64,000 bases of DNA from assembly GCA_029204225.1 (NCBI GenBank), contig MU831944.1, forward strand, positions 1-64,000, in the 5' to 3' direction. The notes under the pieces were generated by a model. The model ran no database searches. It worked only from the letters and a program-made list of their open reading frames with translations, and was not told where the DNA came from. Position 1 is the stretch's first letter; every line of letters begins with the position of its first letter. Source of the DNA: Diphasiastrum complanatum (taxonomy: Eukaryota > Streptophyta > Lycopodiopsida > Lycopodiales > Lycopodiaceae). This document shows positions 47,922 through 59,130 of the stretch, one piece after another. The position numbers and the translations under genes are program-made.

Positions 47922-48603
47922 TGTAAAAATTACAGCAAATAAGGATCCTAAAACACTTGAAATGATGAGGGAAACAATAGATTATGATTTCATAAGATTA
48001 GCACAAGTTGAACCATCAAAATCCATCAAAAATCTATGCTTGAACCTCACTAAATGGCCCAAATCCTTGAAGAAGGCTTCACACGTGTGAAAGTACGGCC
48101 TCCCACAGTCTGAGTACTGTACACCAGACCTACATTCAATCCTATAATCATTAGTAATCACAAGTACTCAAACAATTATGAACATAGAGAGCAATTGCAC
48201 CATTATGAGAGAAAAAACATGAAATTGCTTGATTGATTTTGGTGAGATATCATCACCTATATATACATGATCCATCACGGTTTTGGGCAGGTATGAGTAG
48301 CCCTAAACCTATCCCTAATGCTAATTTTGGTGGATCTTTCATCCCTACCAAGTTAGGGTTGGAATCTTGGAGATCCCTCAACAATGCAAAAATTACCAAA
48401 AATAGCTCCTATTTTTTCTCCCTTGTATCTAAGCATAATTTGGACTCATTCCAAAGGTTCTAACACTTAGGTCTACTTGAGAACATCCTTATGAATGGAA
48501 TCCTATGCTATTTGGCACGTGTGACAAGCCACATCATGACCATCTAACTATTTACAAGTCATATGACCAAAACTAGTCAAGCTAGAATTGTGAATTTTTA
48601 ACA
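47922..48603 (-). mobile_element. 3' LTR of young Ty1/copia element
   Basis: 682 bp, TG...CA. Line-by-line comparison found no difference from 53,395-54,076. It has a TATA-like TGTATATATAGG and the palindrome TTCACACGTGTGAA with a CACGTG core at 48,078-48,091. A purine tract (GTGAGGAG, 48,604-48,611) abuts it on the inner side. Confidence 0.97.
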
Positions 48604-48614
48604 CTCCTCACTAT

Positions 48615-51600
48615 CTAGCTTGGTTCAATCATTGCTTTACTAATCACTCCAAGTGATGATCTGAACTTCATAAAAGGTGTCTTTTGAAGTGGTTTAGTAA
48701 GTAGATCAGCTACACATTCATTGCTTGGAACATGCTCCAAAGCAATCTCCTTGGCTTGCACCATTTCTCTCACAAAGTGATGGCATATCTCAATGTGCTT
48801 AGATCTTGCATGGAAGATTGGGTTAGATGCAAGGTGTTGGGCTGATATATTGTCATTGTAGATGATTGGTGCCTCCTCTGAATCCATGATCTTTAGTTCG
48901 ACCAATAATCTCTTGATCCAAAGTACCTCCTTTGTAGTGGTTGTCAAAGCTTTGTACTCGGCCTCGGTTGAAGATAGAGATATAGTTTCTTGCTTTTTTG
49001 AAAGCCATGAAACCACACCTTCTCCTATGAAAGTTGAATAGGCACTTGTTGATTTCCTATCCCTCTTGTCCCCTGCAAAATCTGAATCACTAAATGCATG
49101 AAGGTTAATCACATCTCCTCTATATAGAATCCCAAAATCCAATGTACCCGAGATGTATCTTAGAATCCTCTTAGCCTTTTTCCAATGGATATTCAATGGC
49201 TTTTGCATGGATTGGCTCAACCTACATACACTAAAGCTAAGATCTGGTCTAGTTATAGTGATCCACATTAAAGAACCTATAAGTTGCCTAAACAAAGTGA
49301 TGTCCATGAAGGATCTTTCATCATCTTCATTTGGCACTTTTACATCTTGCTCCATTGGTGTGTCAACACTTTTGCATACTTCCATCTTAAACTTCTTCAA
49401 AAGACTTTGAGCATAGTTTACTTGACTTATAAAGATAAAATTAGACCCTCTAAGTACTTCTATGCCTAAGATGAAGTGAAGACACCCTAGATCTACCATC
49501 TTGAACTCTAAGGATAGATCTATCTTGATTTTTTCAATACCATCAACACTATTTCCACTAATGATGATGTCATCTACATAAATGAGTAAAAGTACAATAC
49601 CAACATCATCAAACTTAATGTAAAGAGTGGGATCATATTCACTTTGAACAAAAGAAAGTGAAATAAGATAGCAATGTAGTCTTGAATTCCAAGATCTCGA
49701 GGCTTGCTTCAAGCCATAGATGCTTCTTTGGAGATGGCATACTTTGTTCTCCATTCCATGCTTGATGAACCCGTGTGGCTGCTCCATATAGATATCCTCT
49801 TCCAAAAAACCATTCAAGAAAGCATTAGAGACATCCATTTGACATAGAATCCATCCAAAATGTGATGCAAGTGCAATGATTAGTCTTATTGTGACCATCT
49901 TGGCCACGGGTGCAAAAGTTTCCTCATAGTCTATCCCTCTCTCTTGAGCATAACCTTTTGCAACTAATCTTGGTTTATGTTTGTTAACACTCCCATTTGC
50001 ATTCAACTTAAGCTTTAAGACCCACTTGCATCCTATTACATTCCTTTGAGGTCTCTCAACAAGCAACCAAGTTTCATTCTCAATCAAGGCATCATACTCA
50101 TCCAACATAGCTTTATACCATTCTTTGGAGTTCAATGCATCTTCAACATTAGACGGTTCTTCAAAACTAGATAAAGCATAAGAAGTGGATGAGATACCCT
50201 CAACTTGCTGTCCTTTGCCTTGATATGTGAGCCTTGATGGCTCCACTTTTGCCCTTGAAGATCTCCTTGGTGTGATAGGTGGGTTTGGTGCTTGCTCCTC
50301 CATGAGCTCCTCCTCAAAACCAAGATCTTGCTCCTCGGCCATCTTCTTCTTGATTGTTGGAGCACTTGAGCCTTCTTCAAGCATATGCATACGATGTTCA
50401 TCAAAGATGACATCCCTTGAAACAACAAATTTGTTCAAGGATGGGAGATAGACTTTGTAGCCCTTGCTTGAGCTTGCATATCCAAGCATGATCCCTCTTG
50501 TGGAAGATGGATCCTCCTTGGTTCTTGTTTCCAATGGCACATGCACATAACATATACACCCAAAAACTTTCAAGTGATTAAGATTGGGTTTCTTTCCATA
50601 CAACATCTCATAAGGAGTTTTGCCTTCAATTGCTTTGCAAGACACCCTATTCATCAAGTAGTTTGCACATACAAGAGACTCACCCCAAAAGGATTTGGGC
50701 AAACAAGCATCTAATCTTAAAGCCTTAAAACATTCACATAATGTTCTATTCCTTCTTTCAGCAACTCCATTTTGTTGAGGAGTGTAAGGACAAGAAGTCT
50801 CTTTCTTGATCCCTTCCTCCTCACAAAAGGCCTTGAACTCATTGGAGATGAATTCTCCACCATTGTCACTTCTAAGAATCTTGATGCTATGATTATGATG
50901 CTTTTCCACAAACAACTTGAACTTTACAAAAGTATCAAATACTTGAGACTTGAAGGAAAGTAAGAACACCCAACAATATCTTGAGTAGTCATCAATGAAG
51001 GTTAAAAACATGGATGAACCTCCATTAGATTTGGTGCTAGCAATGTGCACATCCGAGTGTATGAGTTCAAGAGGATGAGATGAATTTGTGATGGAGTTAG
51101 GAAACACCTTCTTATGTGCCTTGGATAAGGCACAAGCTTCACAAACCTTGTCTTCCTTCCCAATAGACCTTGGTAGGCCTAAAGCATACTCCTCCTTGAT
51201 CATAGCCTCCATGGAACCCGAGTTGACATGTCCAAGTCTTTTGTGCCATAAAGTAAAGGTAGATATCTTGCTCTTCTCGGCCAACATGACAACATTAGTA
51301 TCCACAAATGCATCCAGCTTATATAGTTTGCCAAGTCTAGTGCCCTTAGCCACTATCTTACCCTTCTTCTTGATGAAACATTCATTTGAAGCAAAGTCAA
51401 CATTGAAACCATTGTCTACCATTTGGCCAACACTTAGTAGATTCTTTGTTATTGTAGGAATGTACAAAACACCTTCTATGTTGATCTTTTTGGAAGATCC
51501 TAAGCAAAGGGGAATGCTACCAACTCCTTCAATCTTACAAGCTTCATCATTTGCTGTATAGATAGACTTTATAGGTCCATCATAAGATAAGAGAGAAGAG

Positions 51601-52583
51601 AAAAACTCCCTTTTACTAGTCATGTGTGAACTAGCACCCGAGTCAATCCACCAAGGATCTTCTCCTTTGAAGCTTGTTGAAGAAAATATGGACATCATGA
51701 GAGAGTCCTCATGTGAACTCTCCTCCTCCTCCTCTTTGCTCATGTTGGCTTGGCTTTGATCTTGCTTCCTCTTGAAGCATTCCGAGGCATAATGCCCCAT
51801 CTTGCTACAATAGTAGCACTTCACCTTTGATTTGTCCTTCTTGACTTTGGTGGTTGATGGAGATGCCTTTGGGGGTCCTTCTTGATCCTCAAGCTTTGTA
51901 GACTTCTTTAATGTTGATCCTTTGCCTTTGGACTTGCCTTTGCCTTTGGTGAAGAGAGCTTGGTCATATCCACCTTGGATGGAAAGCCTATCCATCCTCT
52001 CTTGCATTTGGCTCCTTCTTGATTCCTCGGCCATGAGTGTGCCTTGGAGTTCTTCAAGTATGGGTAGCTTACCCATAATTGCATATCCCTGAACCAAATT
52101 GTCAAATTCAAAGCTTAGTCCATTCAATATGAGTTGAACAAGCTCTTCATCCTTGATAGGGTCACCTATAAAGGCTAGCTCTTTGTTCAATTCCTTTACT
52201 CTTAGGACAAAAGTATGTGCACTCTCTCCTTTCTTTTGATAGCTTCTATAGATTTGATTCTTCAAAGCTAACATTCTAGTTTGGTTCTTGGATTCATAGA
52301 CCTTTTGCAAAGTCTCCCAAGCATCTTGAGCTGAAGTGCAATCTCCTACCTCTCTTAAGAGTTCATTTGCAACATTCATTTTTATGCAATGTAGTGCAAC
52401 ATTGCACCTCTTGATGTATTTGGCTTTTTCTTGAGGATGAATAGGTTCACCCTCCTTACCATTTACAATTTCCATCAGATCTTGCATGATCATGATAGAT
52501 TCCATTCTAACTTTCCATATGTAATAGTTAGTTTTGTTGAGCCTTTCATTAGTATCCAAAAGATATGCATTTATAGATGCCAT
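48615..52583 (-). CDS. Intact Ty1/copia gag-pol polyprotein, 1322 aa
   Basis: One uninterrupted frame encodes all domains of an autonomous copia element. Gag-type domain, about 1-240. Zinc knuckle C256-C259-H264-C269 (CYYCSKMGHYASEC). Protease D314 in WWIDSGASSHM. Integrase zinc-binding H447, H452, C481, C484, and catalytic D511, D573, E609 (SDVHIAS, RSDNGGEF, QQNGVAERRN). Reverse transcriptase D917 (CQMDVSNAF) and D1004-D1005 (IYVDDIIISG). RNase H D1166, E1207, D1244. Every expected catalytic residue is present. The length is normal for the family. The frame lies between identical LTRs, with a purine tract and an initiator-Met primer-binding site in the right places, so it is probably still capable of moving. 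Related decayed pieces lie at 30.4-31.8 kb. Confidence 0.97.
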   Translation of the reverse strand: MASINAYLLDTNERLNKTNYYIWKVRMESIMIMQDLMEIVNGKEGEPIHPQEKAKYIKRCNVALHCIKMNVANELLREVGDCTSAQDAWETLQKVYESKNQTRMLALKNQIYRSYQKKGESAHTFVLRVKELNKELAFIGDPIKDEELVQLILNGLSFEFDNLVQGYAIMGKLPILEELQGTLMAEESRRSQMQERMDRLSIQGGYDQALFTKGKGKSKGKGSTLKKSTKLEDQEGPPKASPSTTKVKKDKSKVKCYYCSKMGHYASECFKRKQDQSQANMSKEEEEESSHEDSLMMSIFSSTSFKGEDPWWIDSGASSHMTSKREFFSSLLSYDGPIKSIYTANDEACKIEGVGSIPLCLGSSKKINIEGVLYIPTITKNLLSVGQMVDNGFNVDFASNECFIKKKGKIVAKGTRLGKLYKLDAFVDTNVVMLAEKSKISTFTLWHKRLGHVNSGSMEAMIKEEYALGLPRSIGKEDKVCEACALSKAHKKVFPNSITNSSHPLELIHSDVHIASTKSNGGSSMFLTFIDDYSRYCWVFLLSFKSQVFDTFVKFKLFVEKHHNHSIKILRSDNGGEFISNEFKAFCEEEGIKKETSCPYTPQQNGVAERRNRTLCECFKALRLDACLPKSFWGESLVCANYLMNRVSCKAIEGKTPYEMLYGKKPNLNHLKVFGCICYVHVPLETRTKEDPSSTRGIMLGYASSSKGYKVYLPSLNKFVVSRDVIFDEHRMHMLEEGSSAPTIKKKMAEEQDLGFEEELMEEQAPNPPITPRRSSRAKVEPSRLTYQGKGQQVEGISSTSYALSSFEEPSNVEDALNSKEWYKAMLDEYDALIENETWLLVERPQRNVIGCKWVLKLKLNANGSVNKHKPRLVAKGYAQERGIDYEETFAPVAKMVTIRLIIALASHFGWILCQMDVSNAFLNGFLEEDIYMEQPHGFIKHGMENKVCHLQRSIYGLKQASRSWNSRLHCYLISLSFVQSEYDPTLYIKFDDVGIVLLLIYVDDIIISGNSVDGIEKIKIDLSLEFKMVDLGCLHFILGIEVLRGSNFIFISQVNYAQSLLKKFKMEVCKSVDTPMEQDVKVPNEDDERSFMDITLFRQLIGSLMWITITRPDLSFSVCRLSQSMQKPLNIHWKKAKRILRYISGTLDFGILYRGDVINLHAFSDSDFAGDKRDRKSTSAYSTFIGEGVVSWLSKKQETISLSSTEAEYKALTTTTKEVLWIKRLLVELKIMDSEEAPIIYNDNISAQHLASNPIFHARSKHIEICHHFVREMVQAKEIALEHVPSNECVADLLTKPLQKTPFMKFRSSLGVISKAMIEPS

Positions 52584-53381
52584 CTAGTCTCCTAATCAAG
52601 GACTTGACACAAATGAAGGTTACTTCTATTGATTTGATTGAAGGTCTACCTTATCCCACTTCTTAGGGACCTGAAAAGATCAGTAATAGACTTCCTATAA
52701 AGATCTAAGAATGATCTCTAACAAAATCAAATCATAGAATACTAGAAACAATGCACTTGCTTGATTGAAGTAGACAATACTAGTAGAATTGCCCCTCTTT
52801 CTATAAAGAACATTAAAGCTTCCAAATGATCTGATCAAGAGTGAATTTCAGCAACCTAATATACTTCCAAAATCACTTGTAAAAGATCTAAATGGAACTT
52901 AATGAGGATGCAACACAATCTACTATCCAATCACAAGCAAAAAATGATCAAAATTGATGAAAAATTGATCTAATTTGGTGCATAAGTCAAGCAATGGTTG
53001 GACTGAACCTAAATCACTTTAGGAGGTGCCTACTACACCTTAGAACAGCCTTGAAGAGTCCCCAAAACTCTGATCTTCCCTCTCCTTGAATGCTAGAAAG
53101 CCTTCTCTATGAAATCACCTCCAAAACTCGCTTAGAAATCAATGCTTGGAGCAAGCAAAACTTGCTATCTTGGTAATGTGAATTGAATTCAACTTTGCCT
53201 CTGGTTTTAGACACCTAAACACCTGCAAATGAAGTCACACAACACCAATCTCCAATGTATTTGACTCACTTTGAGTTCTAGAATCAATACTAGATGCTAA
53301 GATCCAATCTACACAAGATTTAGATCAAAGATTGTGATAAAATTGAATGCAAACCAAGGATTTAGCTCATTTGAGCCTTTA

Positions 53382-53394
53382 GGCTCTGATACCA
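53382..53394 (-). promoter_or_regulatory. Primer-binding site of the young copia element
   Basis: On the minus strand TGGTATCAGAGCC directly follows the 5' LTR and matches initiator-Met tRNA. The 0.8 kb between it and the ATG at 52,583 is the leader and holds no gene. Confidence 0.95.
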
Positions 53395-54076
53395 TGTAAA
53401 AATTACAGCAAATAAGGATCCTAAAACACTTGAAATGATGAGGGAAACAATAGATTATGATTTCATAAGATTAGCACAAGTTGAACCATCAAAATCCATC
53501 AAAAATCTATGCTTGAACCTCACTAAATGGCCCAAATCCTTGAAGAAGGCTTCACACGTGTGAAAGTACGGCCTCCCACAGTCTGAGTACTGTACACCAG
53601 ACCTACATTCAATCCTATAATCATTAGTAATCACAAGTACTCAAACAATTATGAACATAGAGAGCAATTGCACCATTATGAGAGAAAAAACATGAAATTG
53701 CTTGATTGATTTTGGTGAGATATCATCACCTATATATACATGATCCATCACGGTTTTGGGCAGGTATGAGTAGCCCTAAACCTATCCCTAATGCTAATTT
53801 TGGTGGATCTTTCATCCCTACCAAGTTAGGGTTGGAATCTTGGAGATCCCTCAACAATGCAAAAATTACCAAAAATAGCTCCTATTTTTTCTCCCTTGTA
53901 TCTAAGCATAATTTGGACTCATTCCAAAGGTTCTAACACTTAGGTCTACTTGAGAACATCCTTATGAATGGAATCCTATGCTATTTGGCACGTGTGACAA
54001 GCCACATCATGACCATCTAACTATTTACAAGTCATATGACCAAAACTAGTCAAGCTAGAATTGTGAATTTTTAACA
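53395..54076 (-). mobile_element. 5' LTR of young Ty1/copia element
   Basis: 682 bp and apparently identical to the 3' LTR. It serves as the promoter for minus-strand transcription. The G-box palindrome is at 53,551-53,564. Confidence 0.97.
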
Positions 54077-55614
54077 GAAAAGAGTTCCTTTTCATAGGCA
54101 CTGTACTTAGTCTGAGCTGGCTCGAGTTTTTTACTCTCGAACGCAACTGGTCGTCCACCCTGAGTTAGCACAGCACCTACTGCAAAGTCGCTAGCATCTA
54201 TTTCGACCACAAATGGCTGATTGGGGTCGACGACTTTTAAAACTGGTGCTGTAACTAAGGCTGTTTTGAGAGCATCAAAGCTCTCCTGCTGTGCGGACTC
54301 CCAAAAGAACTCCTTTCCCTTCCCCTTAAGGAGATTTGTCATAGGGACTGCTATCTGAGCATATTCCTTGACAAATCGTCTGTAATATCCCGCCAGACCA
54401 AGAAAGGGTCTCGCTAGCATAGCAGAGGTCAGCTGGCAACAGTGTTCATGATACACTTTGATCTCAGAAGCTGCCGAGTCACTGGGGAAACATACAGTCT
54501 GAACAAGATGAACTTGTTTTTTATCTTTCTTATCTTTTTTAGTGAAAGGCCCCTTGGGACACTGTCTGACTGTGTGTCCCTTGCCCATACACACAAAGCA
54601 CAAACGTTCTTGTTTGGCTTTCTCAAAATCATCTGGTTTTAAGGGGTGTATGAGTGAAGGGCGTTTCTGAGGAGCTTCACCTTTAAATTTATCTTCTTTC
54701 TTTCTTTTTAATTTTTTTTTTTTAAATTGAAAGTCTTTCTGAGAAGGCTGCTCAGAAAGTGGTTGTTGTCTCGCGTTCTTCCTACCCACTGAATCATCAT
54801 AGATTTGAGCATATCTGAGGGCTTGCTCAAGGGTAGTAGGCGAGTTTCTCTGGACCTCTACTTTATATTCATCTTTGAGGCCACGGACAAATCCCCTGAT
54901 TTTCTGATAGTCATCCATATTTTTAATCTTTAAAATTGCTTCTCGATACTGCGAGATATATTGGATGAGGGATTTATCCATTACTGTTCTTTCCCAGGCT
55001 TCCCAGGCTCTATCCAGTTCATTTTCTGGTAGAAATTCTCTTAGGAAAGCTTCTTCAAAAGCTTTCCATGACCGGGGAGTCTGCCTAGTCTCCTGGAGAT
55101 TTAACCACCACTTATAGGCCATAGGCCCTAAGGAAAGACTGGCCTCAATTGCTTGCAAATGGTCAGGGGTCTGTTTAAGAGCATGAATGTTCTTCCATTT
55201 GCTGAGGAAGGTTTGTAGAATATCTGCATTTCTATCCTTCTCTTCCCCATTAAAAGTAGGAGGCTTCAAATCTTAAAAAACAGTCTCACCCGAAACTAAT
55301 GAAAGTGGAGAAGGGGATAACTGAGAAGTGGAGGGAAGGCTTCCTTTCGCGGAACTCAAAATTAAGTTTTTGAGTTCAGCGAACGAGTCGTCCACACTGG
55401 ACTTGAAATTGGCTAATGCCAACTTCAGTTCATCCACTTCTGTTACCAATTGGAGAAACTGCTCCTTGGTAACCAGTTCGTCGAGTTCTTCGGCGAACTG
55501 TTCCTGTTCTTCCACTTCCATGGGTTCCTTCCCTTTCCTGTAAGCCAAGGCTTCTGTTTCAAATTCGTCGAAGCCTCTCTCCTGGGGTTGATCAGGTCCC
55601 TGAGGAGTGTTCAT
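54077..55614 (-). pseudogene. Ty3/gypsy gag fused in frame to RT connection (5' half of split element)
   Basis: Gag begins at 55,614 (MNTPQGPDQPQERG). A TAA at 55,273-55,275 interrupts it, then it continues in the same frame with KPPTFNGEEKDRNADILQTF, the retrotransposon gag core and a zinc knuckle (CFVCMGKGHTVRQC). Right after HEHCCQLTSAM the reading jumps to LARPFLGLAGYYRRFVKEYA, the RT connection, and then DASDFAVGAVLTQGGRPVAF of RNase H. Protease and the RT palm are deleted, yet the frame is kept. It ends at KELFS where the copia element is inserted, and resumes at 47,910 going down. Confidence 0.88.
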
Positions 55615-56473
55615 TTTCGGAACTGAAAGAGAGGTACCTTAACTTCTGTCTGAAAACAAGAAAAGAGATTGACTAACTGGAAAACGAAAGTAGAGTACTT
55701 AGCTCTTTCTTAGGACTGTACTTCCAGAGCAAGAAACCCCCTCAGTTCTTCCGCAGCTGTCTAATCCGTCCTCTTAAAGTGCAAGCCATCAGATGAAGGC
55801 AATCTGGAAATTGTGTAGATGATTGTTGGAGAACCCCTGCTGATAGAGTTTGCCTCTGCTGCCTCCAAAAATCAAAGTTACAACCTGGGAAAGCGCAACC
55901 AATTTCCAAATTACTAGCCCTTTACCCTCGCTGTCTGATTAAGGCTGTTTCTGCTCCAGAATTTTCGAATTTGACACTACCAATCAAATTGAATATCCAA
56001 GATTTTACATAGGAGACTGGTCGCTGATCTGTCCTCTGTCTGATCACCAAAGTTGGAGCAAAAACTTCTAAAAATCGGGGAGCAAACTACAGTTTAACTC
56101 CTGCCTGTCCAGATCTGAATCTGCCTCAAGATTTCTGCCCTGAAACTACTTCAAAATCCGGAAACTTCACTCCGATATCGAAGCTCAACCCTGATTTGGC
56201 AGCGCTGGACCTGTCCTCAGATCTGTCCCCATAATCCGCTCAAAAATCTGGATAAAAACATTCGAAAATCAGGGATGCAAGCTGATCTGTCAGCGCTAGA
56301 ACTGTACAAGGAAATTGCCTCTAGAACACTGAAAATCCCAGCAAATTTAATTGAGTAGAGAGCTGTTCCTACAACGATGTCCCTCTTCTACTCTTTTTTG
56401 AAAATTTGAGAATTCTTTCCTAGCTTCTTATAGATTTCTCTACTGCTGCTACTAAGCTCCCAAAGAAGAAGAT
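55615..56473 (-). other. Leader of the minus-strand Ty3 element
   Basis: Non-coding leader of about 860 bp between the primer-binding site and the gag ATG. It is CT-rich on the plus strand. No feature was found. Confidence 0.6.
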
Positions 56474-56486
56474 GGCTCTGATACCA
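56474..56486 (-). promoter_or_regulatory. Primer-binding site of the minus-strand Ty3 element
   Basis: On the minus strand TGGTATCAGAGCC is one base from the LTR at 56,488. Confidence 0.9.
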
Positions 56487-56487
56487 G

Positions 56488-56845
56488 TGTAATAGATCCT
56501 AACACCACAGTAGGGCAAACACTAACTGATCCACCCAACCTTGCCTACTCCCTGATATAGAGTAAGCCCCTCCTAGCCCAGTGTGAGGACTGGTAGCATG
56601 CTACTGCCAAGTGTCGGCCACGTGGCACTGACGTGGCCGACTGCACGTCGGGACCCAACTGGGGGCCCTATCCTGCTGACAGGGTCCCTGGACTGTGTTA
56701 GGCCCACCATGGCTATGGACCGTGCTGGGGCACACTACTCACACTGTCTTGCCCTGTTGGTCATGTACACTGGACACGACCCTGACTGTGGTATCTGACC
56801 TATCTGTGTTCTCTAGGGTTCGGCACTGGTTACGAGCTCGTAACA
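56488..56845 (-). mobile_element. 5' LTR of the minus-strand Ty3 element
   Basis: 358 bp, TG...CA on both strands. Its outer end is a perfect 16-bp palindrome, GTTACGAGCTCGTAAC (56,829-56,844). TCTATATCAGG near 56,556 could be a TATA signal in minus orientation. A second primer-binding-like sequence, GTATCATAGCAC, begins at 56,846 on the plus strand. Confidence 0.8.
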
Positions 56846-57497
56846 GTATCATAGCACTTTCCTGATTGCTGAATTTCAGATCTGATTTTTTGCTTGGGTG
56901 CCCATTTTCCTTGCTGATTTTTCTCTCTTTGCTGAGGGCTTTCGTCTCTTTGCTTCAGCAACATTCAGCACAGTTTGGAGGAGGACCAGCTCCCATCATT
57001 TTCCTTGGCGGAGCTTTAGCAGATAGTTAGTGGAAGTACTTTTGGGCAGATTATTTCCGGCGCCCAAGTTTCAACCCTCCATCACCCATTTCCAGCTTGT
57101 TTGCAGGCTCTCCAGCGCCCAATTCCCTCGTCTCTTTCGTCCGTTCCTCCTTTCATTTTCAGCCCTCTTTTCACTTTTGTTGGCAGGCTGTCCAGCCGCT
57201 TCATACCTGTCACTTTCGTCCGTTTTTGTCTCCGTTTGCAGCCATTTTTCACACCTTGTTTGCAGGCTGTCCATCGCCCATCCTCAACCAGATTTCACGA
57301 AATTCCGACTCCGTTTGATATTCCAATTTGTCACTTGCCTCCTGGTGTCCAGCGCATTTTCACAGCCTTCATTTTCACTTCTTTTTCATTTGCTGATTGT
57401 TGTCCTTTCTTAGTTGTGATAATAGTGGTTTTAATAGACTAATTTGGGGTGACGACAAGAGTCCGTCAAGTTTTCGTCTATTCCTTCCACTATCATT
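56846..57497 (+). mobile_element. Leader of the plus-strand chromodomain Ty3 element
   Basis: It begins with a damaged primer-binding site (GTATCATAGCAC) and has no 5' LTR of its own left. Three imperfect units at about 57,098-57,290 share TTTGCAGGCT-TCCA-CGCCCA and TTTCGTCCG. Confidence 0.6.
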
Positions 57498-58451
57498 ATG
57501 GCACATTCACCTACCCCGAGTGACACAACTCATGAAACCTTATCCGATCAGTTTCGTCGCATGGATGAGACCCTTTATGGCCTCGTTCTTCGCTTCAATA
57601 CCGTTATGACCGGCTTTGCTACTATGCAGTCACAGATTGATTCTTTACAGCCTCATGGTCCTGGTAAAGCTCCTGTTTTTCCTTCATTTGGGACTCCCCC
57701 TCCATTTGAATTTCCATCTTCCTCTACTAGTCAGCCTGGTGGTGGACCGATCATTCCACCTAACCCATCTCCTGGTTTCTTTTCACGTCCCCCACTTCCT
57801 GAGCCACACTTTGCTCGAGACTTTCGTGATAGGGTACAGCTTGCTACCTATTCCGGTTCCTCTGACGGGAACTTATTAGAGAATTGGTTTGCTAAGCTTG
57901 ACACATATTTTCAGATCTACCATAAGACTGATCCTCAGAAGATCCAGTTGGCTGCTTTACATTTAGATGGACTCGCCGCCACGTAGTGGCGAGTTTATAG
58001 AGCTGATCCTGATCGGGAAGGGCTCCATTTATGGCATACTTTTCGCCGTGACCTCCGTCATGCTATGATTGACCCTCAGTGGCTCGACCGCCAACGTGAT
58101 ACATTCCGTAGTCTCACTCAGACCAGTGATCTTGCTTCTTATACAGATCAGTTTATGGAGCTTTCTTATCTTTTTATAGATCTACAGCCCATTGAGCTTA
58201 TTTCTCGTTACATTGCTGGGCTTCATGGTGCTTTACATTATGATGTTTCTTCCTTCCGTCCTCCCACACTTGCTGAGGCGATGTCTCTCGCCAGTACTTT
58301 ACAGCATAAGTACTCTGACACTCTTCCTTCCCGCTTCTCCCGACCCCATCCTTCTGCTTCATCTTTTCCCGCTGCGTCCAGCCCTACACCTGCCCCTTCT
58401 GTTCCAGCTCTCTCCATTGTCCCTTCGTCTCCTCGTCCTCTGACTCTTTGA
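57498..58451 (+). pseudogene. Ty3/gypsy gag of chromodomain element
   Basis: One frame from the ATG at 57,498 to 58,451 has a TAG at 57,984-57,986 (usually Trp at this place) and a TGA at 58,449-58,451 (probably from an Arg codon). Features are a Pro-rich spacer (PSPGFFSRPPLPEP), YSGSSDGNLLENWFAKLDTY (gag core) and SYTDQFMELSYLFIDLQPIE. The wording fits plant chromovirus gag. Otherwise the frame is well preserved. Confidence 0.85.
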
Positions 58452-59130
58452 CCTGCTTTTGTCCGACGTTACACGTTTGCAGAGTTTACTGACCTTCAGC
58501 AGCAGCGTCTTTGCTTTCGTTGTAAGAGTCCTGACCATTTTGCCCGTGATTGCCGTCAGCCTCTCTCTACTACTACTGCTGTTTTTTACCATGAGGGCAC
58601 TACTCCAGATGATTCCGATATCTACATTCATATTTCTGATGAGCCCGACCGATCCTCTGAGCCTTCCACTAATCTACTTCCTGCTACTTGCCATGCTCAG
58701 CTTGCCTATGGTACTTGGACAGGGCGTCCTGGTCCTCGCTCCATTCGGTTACGTGTACGTATTACAGGTCGTGAGTACATTGCTTTAGTTGATACTGGCA
58801 ACACTCATTCTTTTATTAGCACTTATATCAATCGTCAGATACGTGCTTCACCTATTCCTGCTTCACAGCCTCTCACAGTTGAGGTTGCAAGTTCCCATTC
58901 TTTTCCTAGTTCTCAGATGTTTCAGCGTTTACCATACCGCATTGGAGATTTTTTTGGACAGGCAGATCTTTACATTATTCCTATGGAGCGTTATGATCTT
59001 ATCCTTGGTGCTGATTGGTTTGCATCTCTTGGAGCCATTACACTGGACTTGACACAACAGACATTGACATTTGTACTTGATGCAGTTACACACTCACTTG
59101 TTGGCATTGATTCTCAGGGAGACTTCCAGT
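58452..59130 (+). pseudogene. Zinc knuckle and protease of chromodomain Ty3 element
   Basis: The frame continues from gag. The knuckle is CFRCKSPDHFARDC (58,512-58,553), the protease active site is LVDTGNTHSFIS (Asp-Thr-Gly at 58,791-58,799), and the flap end is DLILGADWFASLGAI. Plant Ty3 proteases usually have DSGA or DTGAS here; this copy has DTGNT. Confidence 0.85.

Noticed and set aside
48233-53936. Two identical 76-codon plus-strand frames
   Set aside because: They are the same chance frame in the two identical LTRs, at 48,233-48,463 and 53,706-53,936.
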